In this document: positions 1 through 8,900 of the stretch, piece after piece
Layout of the letters: each line of letters starts with the position of its first letter
How positions within the stretch are numbered: position 1 is the first letter of the stretch
Source of the DNA: Streptomyces sp. Je 1-369
GTDB lineage: Bacteria > Actinomycetota > Actinomycetes > Streptomycetales > Streptomycetaceae
DNA length: 64,000 nt
Direction: 5' to 3'
Assembly (NCBI RefSeq): GCF_026810505.1
Contig: NZ_CP101750.1
Span: 2,633,448 to 2,697,447 of the forward strand
Notes under the pieces: model-generated
The model's input: the letters and a program-made list of their open reading frames with translations, nothing else
Database searches by the model: none
What the model was told of the DNA's origin: nothing
Position numbers and translations under genes: made by a program

Positions 1-1
1 C

Positions 2-997
2 GGCGCAGGGAGCGCGGTCACCGTAAGGGGACTGGTCAAGCACTACGGCGAGACCAAAGCACTGGACGGCGTGGACCTCGACGTGCGCGAGGGCACCGTC
101 CTCGGCGTCCTCGGGCCCAACGGCGCGGGCAAGACGACCCTCGTGCGCTGCCTGTCCACCCTCATCACCCCGGACGCGGGCTCCGCCCTCGTCGCCGGGT
201 ACGACGTGGTGCGTCAGCCCCGCCAGCTCCGCCGCGTCATCGGCCTCACCGGGCAGTACGCGGCGGTGGACGAGAAGCTGTCCGGCCGCGAGAACCTGTA
301 CATGATCGGGCGGCTGCTCGACCTGTCCCGCAAGGAGGCGAGGTCCCGTGCCGACGGTCTCCTCGAGCGGTTCTCGCTGACCGAGGCGGCCAAGCGCCCC
401 GCGAGCACGTACTCCGGCGGTATGCGCCGCCGCCTCGACCTCGCCGCGTCGATGATCGGCAGCCCGTCCGTCCTCTACCTGGACGAGCCGACGACCGGCC
501 TCGACCCCCGTACCCGCAACGAGGTGTGGGCCGAGGTCAAGCGCATGGTCGGCGACGGCGTGACCGTGCTGCTCACCACGCAGTACATGGAGGAGGCCGA
601 GCAGCTGGCCTCCGAGCTGACGGTCATCGACCGCGGCAAGGTCATCGCCAACGGCGGCATCGACGAGCTGAAGGCGAAGGTCGGCGGCCGCACCCTGCGC
701 ATCCGCCCGGCCGACCCGCTGGAGCTCGGCCCGCTCGCGAGCGCCCTCGACGACCTGGGCCTGACCGGCCTCGCCACCACGACGGTGGACGCCGAGTCCG
801 GCACGGTCCTCGTCCCGATCCTCAGCGACGAGCAGCTGACCGCCGTCGTCGGCGCGGTCACCGCGCGCGGCATCACCATCGGCTCGATAGCCACCGAACT
901 GCCCAGCCTGGACGAGGTGTTCCTGTCCATCACCGGCCAGAAGGCCAGTGCCCCGCAGGACGCACGCCCCACGGAACTCGAGGAGGTCGCCGTATGA
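2..997 (+). CDS. ABC transporter ATP-binding protein, DrrA-like (5' end outside window)
   Basis: This is the ATPase of a drug- or lipid-export type ABC transporter. The frame is already open at base 2 and reads through GLVKHYGETKALDGVDL, so the true start lies left of the window and the internal GTG at 71 is not the start. The Walker A motif GPNGAGKTT, the signature YSGGMRRRLDL and the Walker B stretch YLDEPTTGLDP are all intact. The roughly 100-residue tail after the nucleotide-binding domain resembles the DUF4162-type extension of DrrA proteins. The stop overlaps the next ATG (ATGA at 994-997), so the permease is translationally coupled. The substrate is not evident. Confidence 0.93.
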   Translation, partial: GAGSAVTVRGLVKHYGETKALDGVDLDVREGTVLGVLGPNGAGKTTLVRCLSTLITPDAGSALVAGYDVVRQPRQLRRVIGLTGQYAAVDEKLSGRENLYMIGRLLDLSRKEARSRADGLLERFSLTEAAKRPASTYSGGMRRRLDLAASMIGSPSVLYLDEPTTGLDPRTRNEVWAEVKRMVGDGVTVLLTTQYMEEAEQLASELTVIDRGKVIANGGIDELKAKVGGRTLRIRPADPLELGPLASALDDLGLTGLATTTVDAESGTVLVPILSDEQLTAVVGAVTARGITIGSIATELPSLDEVFLSITGQKASAPQDARPTELEEVAV

Positions 998-1824
998 GCG
1001 CCACCACACTCACGGCCGCCCCCCTCAAGAAGGGCGAGGCGGACGCCCACATCGGCCTGCGCGGCCACGTCCGGCACACCGGCGCGCTGGTCCGCCGCAA
1101 CCTGCTGTGGATCCGGCAGGACCCGGAGTCGATGTTCGACGCGGTCCTGATGCCGATCGTCTTCACGCTCCTGTTCGTGTACGTCTTCGGCGGCTCCATC
1201 GGGCAGGCGCTCGGCGGCGGTCAGGACCAGTACGTGCAGTACGTGGTGCCCGGCATGATGGCGATGATGAGCATGAACATCGCGATGGCCGTCGGGACCG
1301 GCTTCAACCAGGACTTCCAGAACGGCATCATGGACCGCTTCCGTACCCTGCCGATCGGCCAGGGCTCGGTGCTCTTCGCCAAGATCGTGGTGGAGCTGAT
1401 GCGGCTGCTCATCGCGACGACGATCATGATGATCGTCGGTGTCCTGGTGGGCTTCGACATCACGAACTGGGGCGGCCTGTTCGCCGCGGTCGGGCTCTCC
1501 GCCCTGTTCGGCACGTCCATCATGTGGATCTTCCTGGTCCTCGGCGTCTCGATGAAGAGCGCCCAGTCCGTGCAGGCGATGGGCTTCCTGGTCCTGATGC
1601 CGCTGCAGTTCGGCTCGTCGATCTTCGCGCCGACCCAGTCGATGCCGGGCTGGCTCCAGGGCTTCACCGACTACAACCCGCTGTCCGCGCTCGCGGACTC
1701 CGCGCGCGGCCTGATGGTCGGCGGCCCCGTCGCCCACGACGTGTGGGTGACGGTGGGCTGGTCGGTGGCGCTCACGGTGGTCATGGCGCCGATCGCGATC
1801 CACAAGTTCCGCACGAAGAACTGA
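994..1824 (+). CDS. ABC transporter permease, DrrB/ABC-2 type
   Basis: This is the membrane partner of the preceding ATPase (276 aa). It has about six hydrophobic segments: MPIVFTLLFVYVFGG, the MMAMMSMNIAMAVG region, LLIATTIMMIVGVLVG, ALFGTSIMWIFLVLGV, FLVLMPLQFGSS and a last helix near the C-terminus. The ABC-2 features NGIMDRFRTLPIG and a late NPLSALADSARGLM are present. The start is the ATG inside the ATGA overlap with the upstream gene. A short GC palindrome at 1829-1843 follows the stop and may help terminate this operon and the convergent regulator. Export of an antibiotic-like or lipid substrate is inferred from family only. Confidence 0.93.
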   Translation: MSATTLTAAPLKKGEADAHIGLRGHVRHTGALVRRNLLWIRQDPESMFDAVLMPIVFTLLFVYVFGGSIGQALGGGQDQYVQYVVPGMMAMMSMNIAMAVGTGFNQDFQNGIMDRFRTLPIGQGSVLFAKIVVELMRLLIATTIMMIVGVLVGFDITNWGGLFAAVGLSALFGTSIMWIFLVLGVSMKSAQSVQAMGFLVLMPLQFGSSIFAPTQSMPGWLQGFTDYNPLSALADSARGLMVGGPVAHDVWVTVGWSVALTVVMAPIAIHKFRTKN

Positions 1825-1850
1825 TCACGGGCCGCCGCGGCCCACACGGA

Positions 1851-4800
1851 TCACAGGGCCGCTTCGGCCCACACGGCGCACAGGGCGGCGGCCTCCTCCA
1901 GGGAGAGGTCGCCGCCCTTCGCGTACGCCGCTTCGTACGGGCCGTCCCCGAGCGCGGCGCGGCACCGCTGCTCCGCGCCCTCGCGGATCTCCCGCTCCAT
2001 CGTGTTCACGAAGTGCCGCGGCGGCAGCTCCCGGTCCGCGAGCGCGAGGAGCCGCGCGGCGTCGTGCGCGTGAACGCCGTCGCCGTACGCGGCCGCCGCC
2101 ATGGCGACGACGGACAGATGGACGGAGGCCATCTGCGGGGCGACGATCCGCGACAGCGGGTCGAGGGCCTTCTCGAAGGCCTCGCACGCTCCCGCGAGGC
2201 TCTCGGCGTGCCGCCCGTCCAGCGCGTCGAGCCAGGCCGTGATGCCGAGCACGGAGCTGTCGAAGACCGCGTATCCGACGCCGCTGAACTCCCGGCGCAA
2301 CAGGTGCAGTTGCTCGCGCGCCTCGTCCAGGCGGCCGCTGCGGCCCAGCGCCAGGGCGAGGAAGAGCCGGGCGGCGGGCATCGCATCGCCCGAACCGTGC
2401 CCTCCGGGGCTGTCGAGGACTTCCCGCAGCAGCGCCTCCCCCCTCTCGAAGCGGTCCCGCCGCTCGAGCGAGTCCGTCAGGATCGAGCCGAGCCTGGCCT
2501 TGAGCAGGGCCACCTGACTCTGGGCGCCGAGCTGTTCGGCGTACGGGACCGCGGCCTCGTAGTCCTCCATGGCCGCCACGTACTCGCCGCGCCGCTCGTG
2601 CGATTCGCCCCGTGCGGCGAGTGCCTCGGCGATGCCCCAGACGTCACCGAGCCGCCGGAACCCGTGCAGCGCCTCGTCCGCGTCGCGGATGGCGTCGCCG
2701 GCCCAGTCGGTGCGGTTGGCGAGGATGTTGGCCCGGGTCTGGAGGGCGGCGGCCAGCTCCCACTCGTACCCGAGGGCGCGGCAGGCGGCGACCGTCTCGG
2801 CGAGGGTGACCCGGAGCGCTTCCATGCCGCCGCCGAGCAGCACGGCGAAGAACCAGAGGTTGCCGGGTGTCCGGCAGGTCTGCGGGAGGCCGGGGCGGTA
2901 CGCGCGCCTGATGCCCTCCAGCTTCGTCGCCGCCTCCGGCGACTGCCAGTCCTGCATGTCCATCTCCATGCAGGAGAGCAGAAGCAGGTGCACCCCGCGG
3001 CGGGCCTCCGCGAGGACCTCGGGGCGCATCGGCGGGGGCGCGTCCGTGCACGACTCGTAGAGCGCGGGCGCGGGGGCGACGGGCGGGGCGAACGGGTCGG
3101 GGCCGAGGGCGGCGACGTCGCGGGACCAGTTGCGGGTCTCGAGGCGCAGGCCGCGGATCTGCCAGTACCAGCAGAGGGACAGGACGAGGCAGAGGGCCTC
3201 CTGCTCGTCCCGTGCGGCGACCGCGTGACGCAGGGCGGTGCGCAGGTTCTCGTACTCGGCCTCGAGACGCTCCACGGCGGCGCGCTGCCCGCGGCCGCGC
3301 AGTTCGGGGTCGGTGGTCCGCGCGACCTCGCGGTAGTGCAGCAGGTGGGCCCGCGCGGCGGCGGCCCGGCCCCCCGTCTCGTCGAGCCGCTCGCCCGCGT
3401 ACTCCGCGACGGTTTCGAGGAGCCGGTAGCGCATGCCGCCGTCGGAGAGCGGCGAAGGGGCGGCGACGACGAGGGACTTGTCGACGAGGGAGCCGAGCAG
3501 GTCGGCGACGTCGTGGGGACGGCCGGGGACCGCGCACACCTCTTCCGCCGCGGTGAGGTCGCAGCCGCCCGCGAAGACCGAGAGGCGCCGCAGGACCGTC
3601 CGTTCGGCCTCGTCGAGGAGGTCCCAGGACCAGTCGACGACGGCCCGCAGGGTCTGCTGGCGGGGCAGGACCGTGCGGGCGCCGCTGGTGAGCAGCCGGA
3701 AGCGGTCGTCGAGGCGGTCGGCGATCTGGCGCGGGGTGAGCATCCGCAGGCGGGCGGCGGCGAGTTCGATGGCGAGCGGCAGGCCGTCGAGGCGACGGCA
3801 GATCTCGGCGGCGGCCGCGGGGTCCGCCCCGACGGTGAAGTCCGGCCGGGCCGCGGCGCCGCGCTCGGCGAACAGCCGCAGCGCGACGGGCTCGGGCAGG
3901 GGTTCCACGGGCCGCAGCAACTCGCCGGGTACGCCGAGGGGTTCGCGGCTCGTGGCGAGGACCGTGACGCCGGGGCAGCGGGCGAGGAGTTCGTCGGCGA
4001 GGCGGGCGGCGGCCTCGACGACATGCTCGCAGTTGTCGAGGACGATCAGCATGTGGCGCGCGCCGCAGTGCTCGACGAGCCGGGCGACGGGGTCCTTGCC
4101 GTGCCGCTCCGACATGGCCCGCATCTCCTCGGCGCCGGCGCCGCGCAGCACGGTCTCGCGGGCGCCGAGTGCGGTGAGGACGGCGGCGGGGACGTCGGCG
4201 GGGTCCTCGACCGGGGCGAGTTCGGCCAGCCACACGCCGTCCGGGAGGCCTGCCGCGACGGCTTCGGCGGCCTCCTGGGAGAGCCGCGTCTTGCCGGCGC
4301 CGCCGGGTCCGAGGAGCGTCACGAGCCGCGAGTCCGCCAGGTCCTGCCGGAGCGCGTCGATGTCGGCCTCGCGTCCGACGAAGGAGGTGAGGCGGGCGCG
4401 GAGGTTGCCGGGGGTGCGGTCGCGGGCGGAAGCGGGGGCGGCGGGCGGTTCCCGCAGCAACTCCTGGTGCAGAGAGCGGAGTTCTGGTCCGGGGTCGGCT
4501 CCGATGCGGTCCGCGATGCCGCGCCGTACCCCTTCGTACGCGGAGAGCGCCTCCGCCGCGCGGCCCGTGTCGCGCAGGGCGCGCAGCCGCAGGGCTTGCA
4601 GCGGTTCGTCCAGGGGGTATGTGGCGCAGAGCTCGGCGAGCTCGGGCAGGACGCGTTCGCCGTCGCCCAGGGCGAGGGCCGCGGCCATCCTCGCGCGGCG
4701 GGCGTCGATGTGGCGGGCCTGCCAGCGGGCGGCGTCCGCGGTGCGTTCGGGGAGGTCGGCGAGGGGTTCGCCGGTCCACAGGTCGAGGGCGTCGTCCAGG

Positions 4801-5165
4801 GCCGCGGCGGCCTTCGCCGCGTCGCCGTCCGCGAGGGCGCGGGTGCCGTCGCCGACGAGGCGGTCGAAGCGGAACACGTCCACGTCGTCGGGGCGGGCGC
4901 GGAGCCGGTAGCCGCCGTCCGCCGAGGCGACGGCGTCCGCGCCGAGCGCCCTGCGGAGCCGGGCCACCAGCGCTTGCAGCGCGCCGTTCGCGTCCGCGGG
5001 GGGTTCGCCGGTCCATACGTCGTCGACGAGGGCCTGTGCGGGGACAAGGGTGCCGGGGCGCAGGGCGAGTGCGGCGAGGAGGGCGCGCAGGCGGGCGCCG
5101 CCGACGGGAACGGTCGTTCCGTCGGGGCGGGTGGCTTTGGTCGTCCCCAGCACGCTGTATCGCAC
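1851..5165 (-). CDS. AfsR/SARP-family transcriptional regulator with BTAD and NB-ARC domains
   Basis: This is a large (1104 aa) pathway-type activator. It has an OmpR-like winged helix at about residues 1-90, a BTAD helical domain to about 245, an NB-ARC ATPase with P-loop GPGGAGKTRL near 288 and LIVLDNCEHV, and then a long TPR-like helical tail. I chose the GTG at 5165 (VRYSVLGTTKA) because the winged helix begins immediately after it. The frame stays open to 5240, but those 25 codons read through an intergenic repeat (5202-5280), and the same repeat yields a similar false N-terminus at another locus near 60700. The 3' end carries an imperfect 26-bp duplication (about 1840-1885). Targets are unknown; the neighbouring exporter is a candidate. 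Confidence 0.9.
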   Translation of the reverse strand: MRYSVLGTTKATRPDGTTVPVGGARLRALLAALALRPGTLVPAQALVDDVWTGEPPADANGALQALVARLRRALGADAVASADGGYRLRARPDDVDVFRFDRLVGDGTRALADGDAAKAAAALDDALDLWTGEPLADLPERTADAARWQARHIDARRARMAAALALGDGERVLPELAELCATYPLDEPLQALRLRALRDTGRAAEALSAYEGVRRGIADRIGADPGPELRSLHQELLREPPAAPASARDRTPGNLRARLTSFVGREADIDALRQDLADSRLVTLLGPGGAGKTRLSQEAAEAVAAGLPDGVWLAELAPVEDPADVPAAVLTALGARETVLRGAGAEEMRAMSERHGKDPVARLVEHCGARHMLIVLDNCEHVVEAAARLADELLARCPGVTVLATSREPLGVPGELLRPVEPLPEPVALRLFAERGAAARPDFTVGADPAAAAEICRRLDGLPLAIELAAARLRMLTPRQIADRLDDRFRLLTSGARTVLPRQQTLRAVVDWSWDLLDEAERTVLRRLSVFAGGCDLTAAEEVCAVPGRPHDVADLLGSLVDKSLVVAAPSPLSDGGMRYRLLETVAEYAGERLDETGGRAAAARAHLLHYREVARTTDPELRGRGQRAAVERLEAEYENLRTALRHAVAARDEQEALCLVLSLCWYWQIRGLRLETRNWSRDVAALGPDPFAPPVAPAPALYESCTDAPPPMRPEVLAEARRGVHLLLLSCMEMDMQDWQSPEAATKLEGIRRAYRPGLPQTCRTPGNLWFFAVLLGGGMEALRVTLAETVAACRALGYEWELAAALQTRANILANRTDWAGDAIRDADEALHGFRRLGDVWGIAEALAARGESHERRGEYVAAMEDYEAAVPYAEQLGAQSQVALLKARLGSILTDSLERRDRFERGEALLREVLDSPGGHGSGDAMPAARLFLALALGRSGRLDEAREQLHLLRREFSGVGYAVFDSSVLGITAWLDALDGRHAESLAGACEAFEKALDPLSRIVAPQMASVHLSVVAMAAAAYGDGVHAHDAARLLALADRELPPRHFVNTMEREIREGAEQRCRAALGDGPYEAAYAKGGDLSLEEAAALCAVWAEAAL

Positions 5166-5201
5166 CGGGCCATTCTCCCTGACCGGGGTCCGGGGGATTT
5201 C

Positions 5202-5280
5202 GAGCCCGCCGCTGCGCGGCGGATCACTCCCACCCGCCAACCCGTTCCCCCCGCGACGTTCAGCGGGAGCAGGGGCCCGG
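5202..5280. repeat. Dispersed intergenic repeat, copy 1 (CCGCCGC hairpin element)
   Basis: The copy starts with a hairpin-forming core, GCCCGCCGCTGCGCGGCGG, followed by a C-rich CCCACCCGCC..CCCGTTCCCC stretch and a weaker GACGTTCAGCGGGAG part. Two further copies in tandem lie at about 60692-60850. It sits just upstream of the AfsR-like start codon, so it occupies the promoter side of that gene. The rest of this intergenic stretch up to 5328 shows nothing recognisable. Confidence 0.75.
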
Positions 5281-5328
5281 GATACCCTCGCGGCGCGAAG
5301 CCGTGCCGAGGCGACGCCCCTGCTCGGC

Positions 5329-5814
5329 CTACTCGACGACCTCCAGCGCCACCAGCACCCCCGTCTCCTCCCGCCGGAGCTTCTCCCCCGCGGCCGCCCT
5401 GCCCACGTGCGCGAACCGCTTCGGGCACCTGTCCACCGGGCGGAGCCGCCGCTCCCCCGGGACCAGGTTCTCCTCCCGGTAGCCCTGGCTGACCACCTGG
5501 ATGCCGCGCACCACCCCCGTCGTCCGCGGCCACTTGCCGCCGTGCCGCTCCACCTTCAGCAGGCCCTTCAGGTGCAGCCGCGGAGGCCACGCCCCCGTTC
5601 CCGTCCACGGCACCGTCACCCCGCCCGAGGACACCACAGGGCCGCCGCCCGCCGACTCCACCGGACCCTCGATCACGGCGAGTTCGGCCGCCCACTCACG
5701 CTTGGACGCCGTCGCGTCGACAAGGAGCTGCCACGTCACCTCGTCGCCCACCGCGAAACGGTCCCCGCAGCACTCCAGCTGCCAGTCCTCGTACATCACA
5801 TTCCATACGGTCAT
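5329..5814 (-). CDS. DUF6578 family protein
   Basis: This is a conserved actinobacterial protein of unknown function (161 aa). The opening MTVWNVMYEDWQLECCG, the GDEVTW segment and the later LLKVERHG and VPGERRLRPVDRCPKRF segments look like the DUF6578 family as I remember it. There is no signal peptide or membrane helix, so it should be cytoplasmic. Four cysteines are present, including a CC pair near residue 15. It is divergent from the site-2 protease, with about 97 bp between the starts. I cannot assign a function. Confidence 0.72.
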   Translation of the reverse strand: MTVWNVMYEDWQLECCGDRFAVGDEVTWQLLVDATASKREWAAELAVIEGPVESAGGGPVVSSGGVTVPWTGTGAWPPRLHLKGLLKVERHGGKWPRTTGVVRGIQVVSQGYREENLVPGERRLRPVDRCPKRFAHVGRAAAGEKLRREETGVLVALEVVE

Positions 5815-5911
5815 GCCCCCAGCCTCCCCGGAACCCGGCGCGTCGTGCGAAACGTTTTAGGTACGGTCGGCACGCCCGGCCGCCGCCGCCAGACCCCTGG
5901 AGCACCGCCCC

Positions 5912-6706
5912 ATGACCACCGCCCCCATCCGCCGCACCGACCGGCGGATCAGCCCCGTCTTCCTGGGGATCGCCGCCGTCACGGCGGTCTCCGGCTGGGC
6001 CGCCTGGACCGGTTTCGCCGACAACCCCGGACTCGCCGTCTTCCTCTTCGTGACGGCCGCCTGGATCGTCTCGCTCTGCCTGCACGAGTACGCGCACGCG
6101 CGCACCGCCCTGCACAGCGGCGACATCTCCATCGGCGCGAAGGGCTATCTGACCCTCAATCCGCTCGCGTACACGCACGCGCTGCTCAGCATCGTGCTGC
6201 CCGTTCTGTTCGTGATCATGGGCGGCATCGGCCTGCCCGGCGGCGCCGTCTTCATCGAGCGCGGCCGCATCCGGGGCCGCTGGCGGCACAGCCTGATCTC
6301 GGCGGCGGGCCCGCTGACCAACGTGCTGTTCGCCGTCGTCTGTACGGCGCCGTTCTGGCTTGACGCCCTGGACGGCGTCCCGCGCACGTTCCGCTACGCG
6401 CTCGCGTTCCTCGCCCTGCTCCAGGTGACCGCCGCGATCCTGAACTTCCTGCCCATCCCGGGCCTGGACGGGTACGGCGTCATCGAACCGTGGCTCTCGC
6501 ACGGCATCCGCCGCCAGGTGGAGCCGTTCGCGCCGTTCGGACTGATCGCGGTCTTCGTCATCCTCTGGATCCCGGAGGTCAACCACGCCTTCTTCGACGC
6601 GATCGACGCGGTCCTGCGCGCCCTGGGCGTCGCCGAGGGGGACACCTACTGGGGCCACGAGCTGTACCGCTTCTGGGAGGGTTCCCAGGAGATCCCCGGG
6701 ACCTAG
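5912..6706 (+). CDS. Site-2 protease family (M50) membrane metalloprotease
   Basis: This is an intramembrane zinc metalloprotease-like protein (264 aa) with about six hydrophobic segments. The zinc motif HEYAH (HExxH) lies in the second helix near residue 59. The downstream NFLPIPGLDGYG supplies the third ligand (the LDG of the family). ISAAGPLTN marks the central helix. There is no PDZ domain, so this is the compact site-2 type. It stands alone between DUF6578 (divergent) and a small membrane protein (convergent). The substrate is unknown; anti-sigma factors are typical for the family but nothing here points to one. Confidence 0.9.
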   Translation: MTTAPIRRTDRRISPVFLGIAAVTAVSGWAAWTGFADNPGLAVFLFVTAAWIVSLCLHEYAHARTALHSGDISIGAKGYLTLNPLAYTHALLSIVLPVLFVIMGGIGLPGGAVFIERGRIRGRWRHSLISAAGPLTNVLFAVVCTAPFWLDALDGVPRTFRYALAFLALLQVTAAILNFLPIPGLDGYGVIEPWLSHGIRRQVEPFAPFGLIAVFVILWIPEVNHAFFDAIDAVLRALGVAEGDTYWGHELYRFWEGSQEIPGT

Positions 6707-6725
6707 GGCCTGTGTCGGCCGGGCG

Positions 6726-6914
6726 CTACGCCTGCGCCCGCTGCGCGTCCCGCTCCACCTTCGCCCGCCGCAGGTAGAACCAGGCCATGTTCGACGAGAG
6801 CCCGGCGAGCAGCACCCACACGATGCCGAGCCAGCTGCCCTGCACGAACGAGATCACGGCCGCGGCGACGGCGAGGGCGCAGACGACGAGGGCGTACACG
6901 GCGAGGCGGGGCAT
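6726..6914 (-). CDS. Small membrane protein, unknown function
   Basis: This 62-aa protein has two hydrophobic helices (LAVYALVVCALAVAAAVISF and SWLGIVWVLLAGLSSNMAWF) and a basic C-terminal tail (RRAKVERDAQRAQA). The ATG at 6914 is preceded at proper spacing by GGAG on the minus strand, which supports this start over the longer open frame. It lies about 100 bp downstream of the F420 oxidoreductase gene and may be co-transcribed. No family is recognised. Confidence 0.7.
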   Translation of the reverse strand: MPRLAVYALVVCALAVAAAVISFVQGSWLGIVWVLLAGLSSNMAWFYLRRAKVERDAQRAQA

Positions 6915-7015
6915 GGGGGTCGGCTCCTGTCGGGGGAAGCGTGCTGACGTACGCGTCCAGTGTCCCCCATGCCCCGCCCCGGCCCCGCACCCGTCTCCGG
7001 AAGCCCCGGCGGTTC

Positions 7016-7720
7016 CTATACGTCCGTGACGCGCAGCCCCGCGTGCGCCTTGTAGCGCCGGTTCACGGAGATCAGGTTGGCGACCAGCGACTCGACCTGG
7101 TGGGCGTTGCGGAGGCGGCCCGCGAAGACGCCGCGCATGCCGGGGATGCGGGCGGCGAGGGCCTGGATCGTGTCGGTGTCGGCGCGGCTCTCGCCGAGCA
7201 CCATCACGTCCGTGTCGATCTCCTCGATCTCCGGGTCCTGGAGCAGTACGGCCGACAGGTGGTGGAAGGCGGCGGTGACGCGGGAGTCGGGGAGCAGCGC
7301 GGCGGCCTGCTCGGCGGCGCTGCCCTCCTCGGGCTTGAGGGCGTAGGCGCCCTTCTTGTCGAAGCCGAGCGGGTTCACGCAGTCGACGACGAGCTTGCCG
7401 TTCAGCTCCTCGCGGAGCCCTTCGAGGGTCTTGGCGTGGCCGTCCCACGGCACGGCGACGATCACGATGTCGCTGCGCCGCGCGCACTCCGCGTTGTCCG
7501 CGCCCTCGACGCCGTGGCCGAGCTCGTCGGCGGCGGCCCGCGCGCGGTCGGCGGCGCGGGAGCCGATGATCACCTTCTGGCCCGCGCGGGCGAGGCGGTA
7601 GGCGAGCCCCCGCCCCTGGTCGCCGGTGCCGCCGAGGACGCCGACGACGAGCCCGGACACGTCGGGGAGCTCCCAGGGGTCCTTGGCGGGGGCCTTCTGC
7701 ACACTGTCGGTAGAGGTCAT
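7016..7720 (-). CDS. npdG: NADPH-dependent F420 reductase (F420:NADP oxidoreductase)
   Basis: This enzyme exchanges hydride between NADP(H) and coenzyme F420 (234 aa, cytoplasmic). The N-terminal Rossmann motif GVLGGTGDQGRG (about residues 27-38) is the typical start of this family. It is followed by VIIGSRAADRA for NADP, and by VIVAVPWDGH and VVDCVNPL in the family positions. The C-terminal part (about 190-234) matches the short F420-binding end. It follows the sialidase gene by 24 bp on the same strand, so the two may share a transcript, although no functional link is obvious. Confidence 0.92.
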   Translation of the reverse strand: MTSTDSVQKAPAKDPWELPDVSGLVVGVLGGTGDQGRGLAYRLARAGQKVIIGSRAADRARAAADELGHGVEGADNAECARRSDIVIVAVPWDGHAKTLEGLREELNGKLVVDCVNPLGFDKKGAYALKPEEGSAAEQAAALLPDSRVTAAFHHLSAVLLQDPEIEEIDTDVMVLGESRADTDTIQALAARIPGMRGVFAGRLRNAHQVESLVANLISVNRRYKAHAGLRVTDV

Positions 7721-7744
7721 ACGGCGACCTTACTCAGCCGTACG

Positions 7745-8821
7745 TCACGTCAGTTCCGCGACCGGTATCCGGCGGAACGTGATCGTCTCGTACGCGCTGA
7801 AGCCACCGGTCTCGTAGAGCAGTCCGACGGTCGCGGCGTCGAGGCGGGTGAGGTCGGAGTAGGCCGCCGGGAGCCCGTCGACCGTGTGGGCGGCCTGCCA
7901 GGTCGTGCCGCCGTCGGTGGAGCGGCGCACGGTCATCAGCGCGCGGAAGCCCGGGTCGGCGGGGCCGGAGAAGAGGAGCACGTCGGGGTCGCGCAGCTGG
8001 AGGACGCTGCCCTCGACGACGGGGCCCGTGAGTCCGGCCTGGGGGCGGAAGGGCTTGGCGAGGGTGCGGCCGCCGTCGTGGGAGTGGGCGTCGCCGCGGG
8101 TGCCGGGGGCCGGGGAGTCGTTGCGGGTGTTGAGGTAGACGCGGCCGTCGGGGAGTTCGGCCGCGGTGGTCTCGTTCACGTTGATGTAGCCGTTGGTGTT
8201 GTCGTCGACGTAGCCGATGCGCCAGGTCGCGCCCGCGTCGTCGCTGAGCAGGCAGTGTCCGCCGTTGTACTTCCCCTCGGTGCCGTTGTCCGCTCCGGAG
8301 GGCGGCAGGGAGTGGTTGGCGGGGACCAGCACGCGGCCCGTGGTGAGCTGCACGGCGTGCCCGGGCGTCGTCGCGTACCACCGCCAGTTCGCCCTCTTCA
8401 CCTGTCCGGTGATCTCGCGCGGCGTGCTCCAGGTGAGGCCGTCGTCGTCGCTGTGCTGCACCCAGACGCGGCGCCCGGCGGCCGCGGAGACCTGGCCGCG
8501 GCGGATGGCGTCCTCGGTGGCCGCGGCGGCGTTCCTGACCTGGACGAGGAGGACGCGTCCGGTGTCGAGGACGACGGGGGCGGGGTTGCCCGCGAGGTCG
8601 GGGCCGTTCTTGCCGACGATCTGGAGCGGGCCCCAGGTGCGGCCGCCGTCGGCGGAGCGCTTGAGGACGATGTCGATGTTGCCGAAGTCGTCCTGGGAGC
8701 CGACGCGGCCCTCGCAGAAGGCGAGGACGGTACCGGCGGCACTGGTGACGACGGCGGGGATGCGGAAGCTCGCGTAGCCCTCGCGGCCCGCTCGGAAGGG
8801 AACAGATGTCTCAACAGTCAT
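7745..8821 (-). CDS. Exo-alpha-sialidase / BNR-repeat glycosidase without signal peptide
   Basis: This is a six-bladed propeller sialidase-like protein (358 aa). It has the YASFRIPAVV (RIP) motif near residue 19 and five Asp-box type repeats: SADGGRTW, SDDDGLTW, SDDAGATW, SHDGGRTL and STDGGTTW. The start is the ATG at 8821 (MTVETSVPF). The frame remains open for far longer upstream, but that part is unlike coding sequence and runs antisense to two other genes. No signal peptide is visible, so the protein is predicted cytosolic, which is unusual for a sialidase acting on host or environmental glycans. The substrate could instead be another ulosonic acid or sugar. Confidence 0.88.
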   Translation of the reverse strand: MTVETSVPFRAGREGYASFRIPAVVTSAAGTVLAFCEGRVGSQDDFGNIDIVLKRSADGGRTWGPLQIVGKNGPDLAGNPAPVVLDTGRVLLVQVRNAAAATEDAIRRGQVSAAAGRRVWVQHSDDDGLTWSTPREITGQVKRANWRWYATTPGHAVQLTTGRVLVPANHSLPPSGADNGTEGKYNGGHCLLSDDAGATWRIGYVDDNTNGYINVNETTAAELPDGRVYLNTRNDSPAPGTRGDAHSHDGGRTLAKPFRPQAGLTGPVVEGSVLQLRDPDVLLFSGPADPGFRALMTVRRSTDGGTTWQAAHTVDGLPAAYSDLTRLDAATVGLLYETGGFSAYETITFRRIPVAELT

Positions 8822-8900
8822 CCCCCGCCCTTCCCCTGCGCGGGGGAATTCCGCGTGAACGCCCGGTGACGAGTGGCCTGTTGCCGGAGGATGCGACGCC

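Noticed and set aside
5166..5240. 25-codon N-terminal extension of the AfsR-like protein
   Set aside because: It is encoded by the dispersed repeat, and the same repeat gives a similar peptide in front of the RNB gene. The winged helix starts directly after GTG 5165.
948..5492. A 1514-codon open frame on the plus strand
   Set aside because: It is antisense to the AfsR-like gene and runs on from the ABC permease in another frame. The protein is Arg/Gly/Ala-rich without domains, an effect of very high GC.
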